Of a stretch of 64,000 nt of DNA, positions 42,652-52,220 are shown piece after piece. Origin of the DNA: Gracilaria vermiculophylla (lineage: Eukaryota; Rhodophyta; Florideophyceae; Gracilariales; Gracilariaceae). The notes beneath the pieces are model-generated. The model was not told where the DNA came from, ran no database searches, and saw nothing but the letters and a program-made list of their open reading frames with translations. Each line of letters begins with the position of its first letter. Positions within the stretch are counted from its first letter, which is position 1. A program made the position numbers and the translations under genes. The stretch covers positions 1,705,238 through 1,769,237 of the forward strand of contig JAHNZQ020000049.1 in the NCBI GenBank assembly GCA_019155205.2, read 5' to 3'.

Positions 42652-43389
42652 ATGACTCACTACCCACCTCTCTCCGGGGCCTACGCTTCGCACGCTGCCG
42701 TCGCCCGGCCCGCGCTGCCTGCGCCGTTGCCGCCGTCGCACTTCCCTCGCGCTCCCCCGTTGCGCTCGCTTCCGCCGCCGCCCTTTCCGATGCGCTCCCT
42801 GTCCGACACCAGCACCAAGATGACCGACCTGTCGTCCTGCCGCGCCAGCTCCACCGAAGTGGACCACTACCCCCCTCCGCACCTGCAGGAGCGCTACATC
42901 CCGATCTTGCCGCGCACCTCCTCGCACGCCCACTACAACAAACGCTGTGAAACTTGTTCCGCGTCGCACGACGGGTCGTTTGGCGCCGGCAGATTCTGCT
43001 CGTCGCGCTGCGCCCGGACGGTGGGCGGCCTGGCGCACCGGAAGAAGCGGCTCATGGAACGCGAGTGCAAGCAACGACACGCTGTGCAGAAGCGCATGAG
43101 CAGCAAAAGACTGCAAACCGCCGTGGACTGCTACAAATCGGACAGGAAGTACGACTCGCGCCTGCCCAGCAACCACGCGCTGCCGATGAGAGCGGCCGCG
43201 CCCATGGAGCGCATGGCGCCCATCATGGCGCCGCCCCCGCACGCGCGCTTGGGTGCTGCGCCGGCGACCGCCAGAGCGGCGCCGCAGCGGCCGGCCGTCA
43301 TGGCCGCCCCCGCGCAGCCGGCGTCGTGGTCGCACCGGTCGCCCAAGTCGGTGATGACCATTACGTCGCTGCTGAACCCCAGCGACTAG
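42652..43389 (+). CDS. Protein with a conserved Cys/His zinc-binding motif (HDGxFGxGRFCSxxCAR)
   Basis: The 245-residue protein starts at ATG 42652; the upstream open frame begins with GTG. The N-terminal 80 residues are Pro/Ala/Ser-rich. At about residues 98-130 is a compact motif with CETCSASHDGSFGAGRF, CSSRCARTVGG and LAHRKKR. The pattern C-x2-C-x3-H...C-x3-C followed by a basic patch is shared by short eukaryotic proteins in which it appears to bind zinc. Downstream come a basic helix and a low-complexity Ala/Pro/Met tail. A nuclear, nucleic-acid-related role is a guess from the basic patch. No intron was seen. It belongs to the GC-rich class of genes in this window. Confidence 0.7.
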   Translation: MTHYPPLSGAYASHAAVARPALPAPLPPSHFPRAPPLRSLPPPPFPMRSLSDTSTKMTDLSSCRASSTEVDHYPPPHLQERYIPILPRTSSHAHYNKRCETCSASHDGSFGAGRFCSSRCARTVGGLAHRKKRLMERECKQRHAVQKRMSSKRLQTAVDCYKSDRKYDSRLPSNHALPMRAAAPMERMAPIMAPPPHARLGAAPATARAAPQRPAVMAAPAQPASWSHRSPKSVMTITSLLNPSD

Positions 43390-44584
43390 CTAGGTAGCGC
43401 GCAGCAGGGCGTTTGCTCACTAACTAGTTAGAAAAGTTGCCGTTTTGAGATAAAAACTAATTGGTTTTTTCTACACTTTGGGAGCATTACGACATGGGGT
43501 GCATTTTGAATGAATATACACTGTGCGCTGCAACCACGATCACATCGCTGTAATGCGCACCACTCGCACACTTGCAGTGCCCCCGTATCGGCAGGAAAAC
43601 GGTGCATGGTCAACGCTTACACCAGCGCGCGAGCAAGGACGGCCCACGCTCAAACCGCCAGCGTCACTGATGAAAATGCTCCGCGCTCTTGCATTGCTTG
43701 CCCGCAGGCGCGCTCTTTCTTCGGGCGGAGTAGAAAACAGCATGAACCAACTGCACGTCCACGCTCCTTGGTACTGGTGTATTGATTGTTGCCCACAGCC
43801 CCCTCCCACAGCTGCCAGCGTCCTCACGCCCCGTCGTCCTCCGCAGCGTCGTTTGTCTCGCTCCCGTCAGCCCATGCACGCCAACCATTGCGCATCGTTT
43901 TGACGGTGCTGTATGTTTTGAAAGTGAAGATAAGTCGCGCACCGTACCGGCAAACGCCGCCCGTCTTCTAGGCGTGCATTCCTGCCCTCAGCAAAGATGG
44001 ACCGCGGGCTCAAATTCAGCGCCCACTTATGCATGCGCGCGAGGTGAGCTGCTCTGTATTAGCAATGCCACGGTCCGGCGCCGAGCGATGTCCACGGACC
44101 ACATACATGCCTTATCTGCTGAACGAGCATCGCATACGTGTTCGCCGGTCATCACATCGACGGAGCAGTCGTTGCCAGCGGCGGCAGCGGAGGCCGCCCC
44201 CTCCATTTCTTTTCACCCTTTCCACATCCCCGATGGCCGCAGCGCCGCGCCCACGTGCTCAAACCGCCGTGTACATTAATACTCGTCAATTATCCGTGCG
44301 GTGTGTAAGACGCCACTGTCGTGATCCTACGACACACGCATCAGTCAACTTGAGACGCACCCGCTGTGTTTTTCTCCTCGAATCGGCGCCGTCGCAGCAA
44401 TGCGCCGCCGCGCCAAAACTTCTCCGCGAAAAGCGCTCACAATTCACAAGCATCGCCAGCAGCAACGCGCGCTCAGCTAGTTGTTACACGTCACTTTTAA
44501 TTGTACAACACTGCAATTAGTTGCACCGAGTAGTTACCACAAGACATATGTACACGGTGGCTACGTGTTGCAACGCCGCCACAC
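43390..44584. other. Intergenic, no gene seen
   Basis: Moderate-GC sequence with overlapping shadow ORFs on both strands and no recognised domain. It contains the 3' ends of the zinc-motif gene and the NADPH oxidase gene, which converge. Confidence 0.45.
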
Positions 44585-47500
44585 TCAGGTGAAGTTCTCA
44601 ATGCGCACGGAGATGCGCACGCTGCAACCGAAGGCGGCGGGGTCGCGGTCCTCCTGCGCCCCCGCCACGCCCGACGCCACGCGGTTGAGGCGCTTGGCGC
44701 CCCCACGGTCGCTGCGGCTCCGTGAGAAGCCACCCTCGTCGTCGCGGCCCGAGCGCTTCATGTCGTAACCCCTCTGCACTGCGTTCTGGATGCTTTTCTG
44801 CATCGCGTTCATCGCCGCCTGTTGCACCATTCGAGCCATCCCGTCCGGGCCGCAGAAGAACACCCCGATCACCGTACCACTCTTGGATCGCTCCACCAGG
44901 TTGGAGAAAACTTCCTCCCAATCTGGTCGCTTGTAAGTAGTTTTTAGCGGAATCTTCTCGTAGTCCATCATCCACGGCTCGTACTTGGCAGCATGTCGCG
45001 TGATGAAGCGATGCAGGCGCACAATGTTCGAGTCCGTCAGAGGTAGCAGCTCATCGATCAGCCACGCATCGTCTTCGTGTGTCTTGCTCACCCAGATGAA
45101 GTCCAACGACTTGGTGCGCGCATGCGACGGCTTGAAGTACTGCGCAAGAATCACTCGAGACCCAATCGTGCGCCCGATTCGCCACAGCAGGAACATACTC
45201 AGCATTGGCCACACAACCACGACGAGCAGCATGGAAATGTGTTCAATTTGTTTTCCAACCCCTACAAAGTTGAGAAAGTGCAGCACCACACTGCCGTTCA
45301 TCAGCGGCACCAACACAAACAGGTCAAACGAGTTGCCTATGCCATCCGTGATGAAGTTGCTCAATCCGTGCATGTAAATTTCGAGCAAGATCGCCCCAGT
45401 CACCGGCACAGCTAGCGCCATGGCAAGAATCACATCAACTACGTTGAATGGGGTTGTCTTGAACACCCCTAGCCCAGTATGATGCAATTCAAAGTTCATG
45501 GACACAGCTCCGATGCAAACAAGAGCGAACCGCACCAGCATGACCCACAGCAACAACCAGTTCACCGTCACGGTATGCAGGTAGAACAGAAGCCGATCCT
45601 GCCAGAACACCGCGTCTTCCGCGTCATCCATGAGGTTCATCGACGCCTTGGCCATGCTGGAGCGCATCCTCCTCTGCTCCGCCGCCTGCAGGTACCTCAT
45701 CATCGCGCCGGGGCCAAAGCTCATGCCTAGCAGATTGAGAGCGTTTGACGGAGTGTGGTGCTCTCCCATGAGCTCGTGGTCATAGTCCCATTCCCCACCG
45801 GCTTCTAGATCCATGGGATCTAACGCAAAGTGGTCGTGCACCACGCCACGGCCAATATCATCTGTCTCGCGAGGGCTTTGCACCTCTTCCTCATCATCAT
45901 CAAACAGCGGTTGGTTGGAATCATATTCCTTGACAATTTCAAACGTTTGGTGCGGCCTGGTCGGGGAAGGCGCGACATCGTGAGTTGGAGTCGCTCTGCG
46001 GTCCGGGATCGGGGCATCTGGGTTACCCAGTTCCTCGTCGTAATCGGCGGGTCGAGCGTACATGTCGTCTTCTTCTTCCAAGAACCTTGTGAGGTCTTCA
46101 TCACCAACACTGCTATCGGCCACTGGGATTTTAAGGGCGATGTTGTCACGCGTTGGCAATGCGGCGTTGCGAGCAGATGGGTCAACCCTTGGGGAGGGAC
46201 TTGGGGAAACAGCGTCAATGGAGTCTTGCGAAGAGCTGATGGTGGAGGCAATAGTAGGGCCGTGCGGTTGGTTTGCGCGTTGGTCCTTAATGATGGCGCC
46301 TATGCTGTCGTTGGTTTGAGTGGAAGGAGAACGATCACCCGAGTTGAATCTTTCCAACTGACCCGACGTCGATCGCGAGACAGGGCCAGACGGCCGGGAT
46401 TCACGACGCGCAATCTGACCTGAGGCAGAGCGAGACATGGAACGCGACACGCTTGCCGAGACGGGTCTGGAGAAGTGGCGCGATATGTTGGGGAAGTTTG
46501 AGGAGGACTGGTTGCGTGACATATGTCGCGAGGCATCGCGCGACCGTTGACGAGAACTGAGGTAGCCCGATTTGAGCGGCGGCGTGGCTGGCACGGATGG
46601 CGTGCCGCGCACACTCTGGTTGCGGGTGAAGGCGGCAGAGACAGAGTTGGAACAGTACTTGGCACCGCGCCGCGTGTGGTTGAGGATCATATAATGGGCG
46701 TATTTGACAATGGAAGAAAATGGGGTGGCACCAATTCCGCCACTGATACACACGACGTGTTCGTACTGATTGACGTGCTGCGCTGGTGCGCCGTAGGGTC
46801 CGCGCACGTGGATGAACATGTCCTCCCAGTTGCCCTGCCTTTCCTTGAAGAGGGCGTAGAGCTTGCGGGTCCAATCGCCGTTGACCTTGATGAAGAAGAG
46901 CATTTCATTTTCGTGCGGGGACGAGGCGATCGTGAACGGGTGCCATTCCATCTGGCTGACGAGTGGCACCTTGATGTCGCAATACTGTCCAGCGAGGTAG
47001 GTGAATGTGCGTGGCACGCGGAGGCACACAGTGTCCGAGCCCTTGAGGACGGCAGACTCGCGGGCGATGGACAAGCGCGATCCCTCCTCGCGGTACAGGC
47101 GGTAGGCGCGATCAAGAAGGTAAACGGCGACGGGTCCAGCGATGTACATCCAGGTCTTGAGCGAGCTGTGGTGCGAGCCGTGAATGATGAGTAAGATAAA
47201 GAAGAGAACGAAGCCAATGCTGTGGACCCAGTAAAATGTCTCATAGGTCTTCTTGCGCACGCGCTTGAGAGCGGTGAATTTCATGGAAAGCATGATGAGC
47301 GTGAGCAGGGAGCCAGTGATAGCCAATGAAGTGTAGCCGAAGAATCCATTGGAGGACAGTCTGAGCGAGCTGTAGCGAACGACATGGCCGAGGACATGTA
47401 TAACGGTGGCGCAGGTGAGGGCGTTGCCGACGAGGGAGTGAAAGGCGGGCATGGCCTTGTCAAAGGGAACGATCATGTTGAGGATGGTGCCGCGGAGAAA

Positions 47501-47767
47501 AGTCATTAGGGAGCGCGAGGCGACAAAGATGATTAGGGCGGAGTTAAGATTTAGCAGGGCACCGCCGCCGCGGGCGGTGGAGTAAGCGGCTTGGATGTGA
47601 AAGGGGTCGCTGGCGGCGTGTCTCCACGCTGGGGCAGCGCCAGCGAAAAAGCAGATGATGTTGATGAGGAGGTAGAGGAAGACAAAGGTGAATTGAAAGC
47701 CATCGTGCTGCAGCGCGGGTTCGGCGCGCGCAAGCGAGCGCTTGACGGAGGTTGTGAGGGAGCGCAT
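44585..47767 (-). CDS. NADPH oxidase (red algal respiratory burst oxidase type)
   Basis: The 1060-residue protein starts at ATG 47767 and has no EF-hands. Residues 24-220 form the ferric reductase membrane core, with heme ligands spaced 14 apart (His110/His124 and His182/His196). An FAD-binding HPFT lies at 276-279 and the first NADPH motif GGIGATPF at 343-350. Then comes a Ser/Arg-rich, later acidic linker of about 360 residues, four additional membrane helices at about 727-866, and only then the second half of the NADPH domain (FIWVSKTHEDDAWL, GVFFCGP at 968-974). A short basic insert precedes the terminal ENF motif seen in NOX proteins. This inserted-helix arrangement is known in red algal Rboh. 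It would transfer electrons from cytosolic NADPH to extracellular oxygen, producing superoxide. Confidence 0.95.
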   Translation of the reverse strand: MRSLTTSVKRSLARAEPALQHDGFQFTFVFLYLLINIICFFAGAAPAWRHAASDPFHIQAAYSTARGGGALLNLNSALIIFVASRSLMTFLRGTILNMIVPFDKAMPAFHSLVGNALTCATVIHVLGHVVRYSSLRLSSNGFFGYTSLAITGSLLTLIMLSMKFTALKRVRKKTYETFYWVHSIGFVLFFILLIIHGSHHSSLKTWMYIAGPVAVYLLDRAYRLYREEGSRLSIARESAVLKGSDTVCLRVPRTFTYLAGQYCDIKVPLVSQMEWHPFTIASSPHENEMLFFIKVNGDWTRKLYALFKERQGNWEDMFIHVRGPYGAPAQHVNQYEHVVCISGGIGATPFSSIVKYAHYMILNHTRRGAKYCSNSVSAAFTRNQSVRGTPSVPATPPLKSGYLSSRQRSRDASRHMSRNQSSSNFPNISRHFSRPVSASVSRSMSRSASGQIARRESRPSGPVSRSTSGQLERFNSGDRSPSTQTNDSIGAIIKDQRANQPHGPTIASTISSSQDSIDAVSPSPSPRVDPSARNAALPTRDNIALKIPVADSSVGDEDLTRFLEEEDDMYARPADYDEELGNPDAPIPDRRATPTHDVAPSPTRPHQTFEIVKEYDSNQPLFDDDEEEVQSPRETDDIGRGVVHDHFALDPMDLEAGGEWDYDHELMGEHHTPSNALNLLGMSFGPGAMMRYLQAAEQRRMRSSMAKASMNLMDDAEDAVFWQDRLLFYLHTVTVNWLLLWVMLVRFALVCIGAVSMNFELHHTGLGVFKTTPFNVVDVILAMALAVPVTGAILLEIYMHGLSNFITDGIGNSFDLFVLVPLMNGSVVLHFLNFVGVGKQIEHISMLLVVVVWPMLSMFLLWRIGRTIGSRVILAQYFKPSHARTKSLDFIWVSKTHEDDAWLIDELLPLTDSNIVRLHRFITRHAAKYEPWMMDYEKIPLKTTYKRPDWEEVFSNLVERSKSGTVIGVFFCGPDGMARMVQQAAMNAMQKSIQNAVQRGYDMKRSGRDDEGGFSRSRSDRGGAKRLNRVASGVAGAQEDRDPAAFGCSVRISVRIENFT

Positions 47768-48802
47768 GTGGCGGTTGGGGTGGGAGAGGGCGACGCGCGG
47801 GACGCGGGGGCGCCGTGGAGGGGGAATAAGGTGGAAAGGGGTGGGGGAGGGGGGTGACGGGGAAGGGATGGGAACGCGGGACGGTGGGCGCCGGAGCGTG
47901 GCTGGCGGCGGGCAGAGTGAATGCGGAGCGAGGGGGGGGGCGAAGGTTGTTGTGGTGTGAAGGGCGACGGGCGATGCGGGGGGCGGGCGACGCAGCGCCA
48001 AGCTGACAGGTTGTGCGCGCGTGACGACGTGAGCACGCCCCACGTGGAGCGCGCGCGGGGCGCCCCCCGGCCGATTGGCGCTCGCGCGCGCGCGCGCGCG
48101 CGAATGCGGGAATGCGCGCCGCCGCGACGTGGGCACGTGGCTCGCGCGCCACAGCGCGGCGGCGAGAGGCGGCGAGAGGCGGCGAGAGGCGGCGAGAGGC
48201 GGCGATCGGCGGCGATAGGCGGCGATAGGCGGCGAGAGGCGGCGACGGTGGCGGTCGCCGTGCGCCGCAGGGCGCCGGGCGCCGCTTCTGCGCCTCCCCC
48301 TCGCCGCCGCGACGGCGCGGCGCAGCCGGGCGCAGTCCGCCTCCGCGCGCGCGCAGCGGCCGGCGCGCCGCCCGCATGCAGTGCGCCGCCGCCCGCCCGC
48401 TGCATGCGCCCAAGCCGCACAGAGCAGTTTGGCCCAACACACTGTCTCCATATCGCATTCGCGCGTCCAATGTTTGCACTGCAAACGTTCCTCTCCTCGC
48501 GTCGCGCACGTGGTGATGGTGGCGCGCGTGTGGCACACGTGGCACTCGTGTTGCGCGTGGCGCGCGAGGCGCGCCTGAGGCGCCACCGCCGGCTGTGTCG
48601 TTTGGTGGCACCCACTGGCGCTGGGCGCCACGCGCGCACGCGCGGCGCCACCCGCTCCAACCTTCGTCTCCGTCCACTGCGAGCGTCGCCGCCGCCAACG
48701 CCGCCCCCTCGCGCGCGTAAGAGCGCCGTCTGCGGCGGCCCGCGTCAGGACCGCCGCCGCCGCCATGACGCCGCCCCGCCGCGCTCCCCGCCCGCACCCG
48801 CC
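47768..48802. promoter_or_regulatory. Divergent promoter with a decamer array
   Basis: The 1-kb interval between the NADPH oxidase and the MDR gene is GC-rich and carries a GGCGGCGAGA-type repeat block. Long open frames through it lack conserved residues and are taken as GC artefacts. Confidence 0.5.
48158..48245. repeat. 10-bp AGGCGGCGAK tandem array
   Basis: About nine imperfect copies of a decamer, mostly AGGCGGCGAG with GAT variants in the centre, inside the shared promoter region. Confidence 0.88.
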
Positions 48803-49786
48803 ATGACCGAGCCGTCCCCCCCACCGCCGCTGTCCATGTACGCCCTGTTCCTCACGCGCGACCGCACCCGCCACTTCCAGCTGCTCGCCGGCGCGGTGCC
48901 CGTGCCGCCCGTCGCCCCGCACCAGCTGCTGGTCGAGGTCAAGGCCGCTGCCGTCGGCCTGCGCGACGTCGCCGTCTGCAAGGCGCTCCGCGCGCTGCCC
49001 GGCCTCCGCAACCGCGCGCGCGCGCCGGTGCCCGGCTGCGCCCTGGCCGGCGTCGTGCTGCGCGCCCCGCAGCACTCCGAGTTCAAGCCTGGCCAGGCCG
49101 TTGCCGCCCTCTCCCGCTTCGGCGGCGCCTTCGGCCCCTATGCCGCCCTCACGCCCTCCGAGTGCTGGCGCACCAACCTGCCGTTCGCCGATGCCGCCGT
49201 CACCGCCGGTGCCGCCTCGGCCGCCTTCCAGGCAGTCCGCGCCGCCGCCGTCAAGCCTGGGCACACCGTCGCCATCGCGGGCGTCCTCACCGCCACCGGC
49301 GCCCTCATCGCCCAGACCTGTCGCCTGGTCTACGGAGCGCGTGTGGTGGCGGGCGTGCACGGCCTCGACCAGAAGAACGCTGCATGCACCTACGCTGACG
49401 TCGTCATCGATCGCACCGTGGAAAAGGTTTCCTCAAAGATTTCGCACCTACGCATCGACGCCGTCTTTGATGTCGAGGGCCGATTGGAACAGCTGTGCCG
49501 CATCGTCAAGAACGGCGGCGTGGTTATTCGCGTTCTCTCCTCCGTCGAGATCGTGCGTGAAAAGCGGGCCAAACGCGTGCGTCGCATGTGCCAAAAGAAA
49601 AACATTACGCTTCGACGCATCGAGGGGTGCATTGATTCGAAGGCGGTGGAGAGCACTAAGAATTTGCTTCATACTTTGCAACTGTCGGCGCCAAGTGGAC
49701 CTGCGTTTGGCCTCAAGCAGTGGGGTGCTGCTTTGCGAGCTGCCGAGCAAGGTGTAGACGTTGGTGCTGTGCTTTTGCTTCATTGA
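48803..49786 (+). CDS. MDR-family (quinone/zinc alcohol dehydrogenase-like) oxidoreductase
   Basis: The 327-residue protein starts at ATG 48803. The GroES-like N-terminal half shows the MDR pattern: HQLLVEVKAAAVGLRDVAVCK, then PGCALAGVVLRA and FKPGQAVAAL. After ASAAFQAVRAAAVKPGHTVAIAG the Rossmann half begins. The usual GxGxxG dinucleotide loop reads AGVLTATGALIAQ, and DQKNAACTYADVVIDR with VFDVEG follows as in quinone oxidoreductases. No zinc-ligand Cys/His set is visible, so it would belong to the zinc-free QOR group. NADPH-dependent reduction of quinones or enones is expected, substrate unknown. It is divergent from the NADPH oxidase. The loss of the standard Gly-rich loop lowers confidence in activity. 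Confidence 0.82.
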   Translation: MTEPSPPPPLSMYALFLTRDRTRHFQLLAGAVPVPPVAPHQLLVEVKAAAVGLRDVAVCKALRALPGLRNRARAPVPGCALAGVVLRAPQHSEFKPGQAVAALSRFGGAFGPYAALTPSECWRTNLPFADAAVTAGAASAAFQAVRAAAVKPGHTVAIAGVLTATGALIAQTCRLVYGARVVAGVHGLDQKNAACTYADVVIDRTVEKVSSKISHLRIDAVFDVEGRLEQLCRIVKNGGVVIRVLSSVEIVREKRAKRVRRMCQKKNITLRRIEGCIDSKAVESTKNLLHTLQLSAPSGPAFGLKQWGAALRAAEQGVDVGAVLLLH

Positions 49787-50201
49787 CATCGACATCCAAT
49801 CTGCGTATTGCGGCAGAACTGGTCGGCATTGCCGAGACCGTTTCACTTGTGCCGGCGTGAAGCGCCTCTGCGTTTCATGGAAGCCCACATGCGCAGTCTC
49901 TGCTGCTGATCGCGTTGCAAAGCGTGCACCTGGACCCACTCCGCGTGCTCCCTGTTGCAAATCCTACTGTCCTTTCGACCGCCGCCTTTGAAACGACGGC
50001 CATCACAATCTTCGTGTGTAATGTTACTGTCAAACATTACTTTACCACCGTGATAGTAACCTCGCCTAAGCGCAATTGTAACTTGCGCATTACTGACTAA
50101 ATCTGACCAGTATGTCTCCGTATAAAGTATACATTTACTGTATGTAATATCGAATGCCATTTTTTGACATATGTTCCTGTCGTCCACTGTGGAAGCTACT
50201 T

Positions 50202-50372
50202 TTATGAGACGTACTGTATATTGCGGACAAGCTGCTCAGTGATAACTTTCTTCCGGTTGTTAACTACCTCTAGTTCTTTTTCTCGTCCACTAGCTAGGGC
50301 GCTGCGCGATTCCTTCATTAAACGAGTGACAGATGCAGGCTTGGGACTCTTGAGATTCAAACGCTGCTGATC
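50202..50372 (-). CDS. Putative terminal exon of an unrecognised gene
   Basis: After possible acceptors (CTTAAG at 50373-50378, or AG sites just inside) the frame encodes about 56 residues rich in Lys, Arg, Glu and Val with helical, coiled-coil-like spacing (SVTRLMKESRSALASGREKE, LEVVNNRKKVITEQ), and ends in TAA at 50202. The composition is strongly protein-like compared with its surroundings, but I could not find the upstream exons with certainty in 50380-50800. Function unknown. Confidence 0.4.
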   Translation of the reverse strand, partial: DQQRLNLKSPKPASVTRLMKESRSALASGREKELEVVNNRKKVITEQLVRNIQYVS

Positions 50373-51353
50373 TTAAGAAGCGAAATCTGTAGGCGTAAGA
50401 ACTGTTTGCCACGCAAAGCACTTGTGATCCCTTCACTTGTTCCGCCCTCTCCACATGTTCTGAGCTCCTAAGGCCTTGACCTGGCGTGTGCTGCCTGGCA
50501 CAAGCGGACTCGAGTTGCTCGGTCGGTGTTCATCAGCGTCACTGCAAACATTTGTTGTCAAAGCGCTCAAGACTGGGATGGGCATGGGATGACAAGCGGC
50601 AATAACAATATCGATTTCTGGATTGAACGGCTCCAGTATCAGGCCGCCGCCGTGTGGTGGACCACGTAGCGAGCCAACTCGCAACTCGAATGAACACAAT
50701 CGAGATACACCAATGGGCTGAGATCTTGGACACAACGTTTCCCCTTCCTGTAACGGTTGACATGACCTTGCTCACGATAGCGATGCTCTGCGTGACGAGA
50801 AGACAGCTTGCGTTTTAAAACATGAATGTAGATATCTTGTTCCTCTTTGGCAATTTCAAATCCCTACCACTTTCACAAACCGCTCCGGCTTTATACCTAT
50901 GGCTGCCTGCTCACCAAGCTTATTCCGAGCCACAAGAATTTGGAAGACTCTCCTTTCCTTCGCACCCGCTCGCCGATACGAGATGTTGCGTTAGTCGAGT
51001 AACATTGTTATTCTGCCCATGATTCGCCACAAACATTGAGAAGGCCGTTCTGCACGTTTTGTCATACCAAATGACACTACCTATTAAATGTGTCTGCGCT
51101 GCTTCATTGGGGATCACGATACACGGCGCCAAAACCATTTTCTACAGTAATGCCTCCTTTAATGAGCAAACATTTAGGCACGCCAATACAGCTCAAATTC
51201 CAACATCTTTAATGCGGAGCTGTTCTTTGCATGAGCGGTGCTCATTATTTCCAGTGCTCTGGTCTTGTCGCTGCGAAGGGTTTGAACGCATCCCCAAACC
51301 GTATGCTGGTCATATTCTATGTAAAATATCCGCGAGGTGCGCATTTACGTAAT

Positions 51354-51742
51354 TGAATACAGGCACCCGAGCATGTTGGAACTTGCAAGGCTGACCACCC
51401 ATGTGCTCCATCGAAAGGCTTACGCCACACGAGAAAGTATCGTGGTCGTGAACCAGATGTGCTGAACTGGATTGACCCCGTATTTGCTCTTGATGATGAT
51501 GTCTGTCTTCAGCCAGCGGTTGGTGTCACTTCCCCTTCCCACGAAGAGTAAAGTTATACCTCTTTTCACCACTGCAATTATTGTTCACCGATCTCGAGAG
51601 CTGTCTGACCTGAGACTTGTGTGTTCTTACTCTTACAGCTGGAGTGAAAAACACGATTAAAGAGAAAAAGACAGGGGGACCTATCCCTGTCCGCCATGAG
51701 TGTCGTCTCCGGAAGGCTCGAAATGCACGCCAGCGGACATAA
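51354..51742 (+). CDS. Putative 3' exons of an unrecognised gene
   Basis: An ATG-less frame from 51354 reads a Cys/His/Arg-containing sequence (GTCKADHPCAPSKGLRH, RKYRGREPDVLNWIDPVFAL) and reaches a stop at 51551. A GTAAAG donor at 51548 and a good acceptor (TTCTTACTCTTACAG, exon from 51639) could extend it. Spliced in that phase it would end at 51660; in another phase the second exon encodes a basic tail (KEKKTGGPIPVRHE, LRKARNARQRT) ending at 51742. Sequence upstream (50.8-51.35 kb) continues protein-like in the same frame but has several stops. It may be a decayed gene. Confidence 0.3.
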
Positions 51743-52220
51743 AACATGTTGCTTGTACTGTTTCTTGAAGGAACACCCAGACCAGTGGCCTAAGAATCAG
51801 AAATGGGAGGTACTTCGTGTTACGGGCATCACTGCGCCCTTACCCTGCGCTACGGTGCTAGCTACTTTAGGAAGCGTTCAATGTACAGAGTGGACGCCCT
51901 CTCACCGTGCCAATGCTGTGGCACCCCCAACAGCATCACAATTTGTGGAAGTGCATGCGCCGGAGTCTGTCAAAAACAAGTTGTGTTGAGTCCTCGCAAG
52001 AAACCAGTAATAATGGGTTTATGCGATACAGCTGACCAATACTCTTTGAGCACGTGTGATTCTCACAATTAAAAAATAAAAAGCTCCTGTTGGGGCATGA
52101 TAGGCCTGTTCCATGTCCTTGTTTGGCTGTGAATTGATTAATCGGGCATGATTTTTTTCTTGTTTTTCCGCCGCTTTCATGCGCCGTGAACCATAAAAGC
52201 GCATGACTCACAAGAACCAT

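Larger units (their letters stand above)
49787..52220. other. Region with unresolved exon-like fragments
   Basis: No complete gene could be assembled. A minus-strand terminal-exon candidate lies at 50202-50372 and plus-strand exon candidates at 51354-51547 and 51639-51742. The remaining sequence is moderate to AT-rich. Confidence 0.35.
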
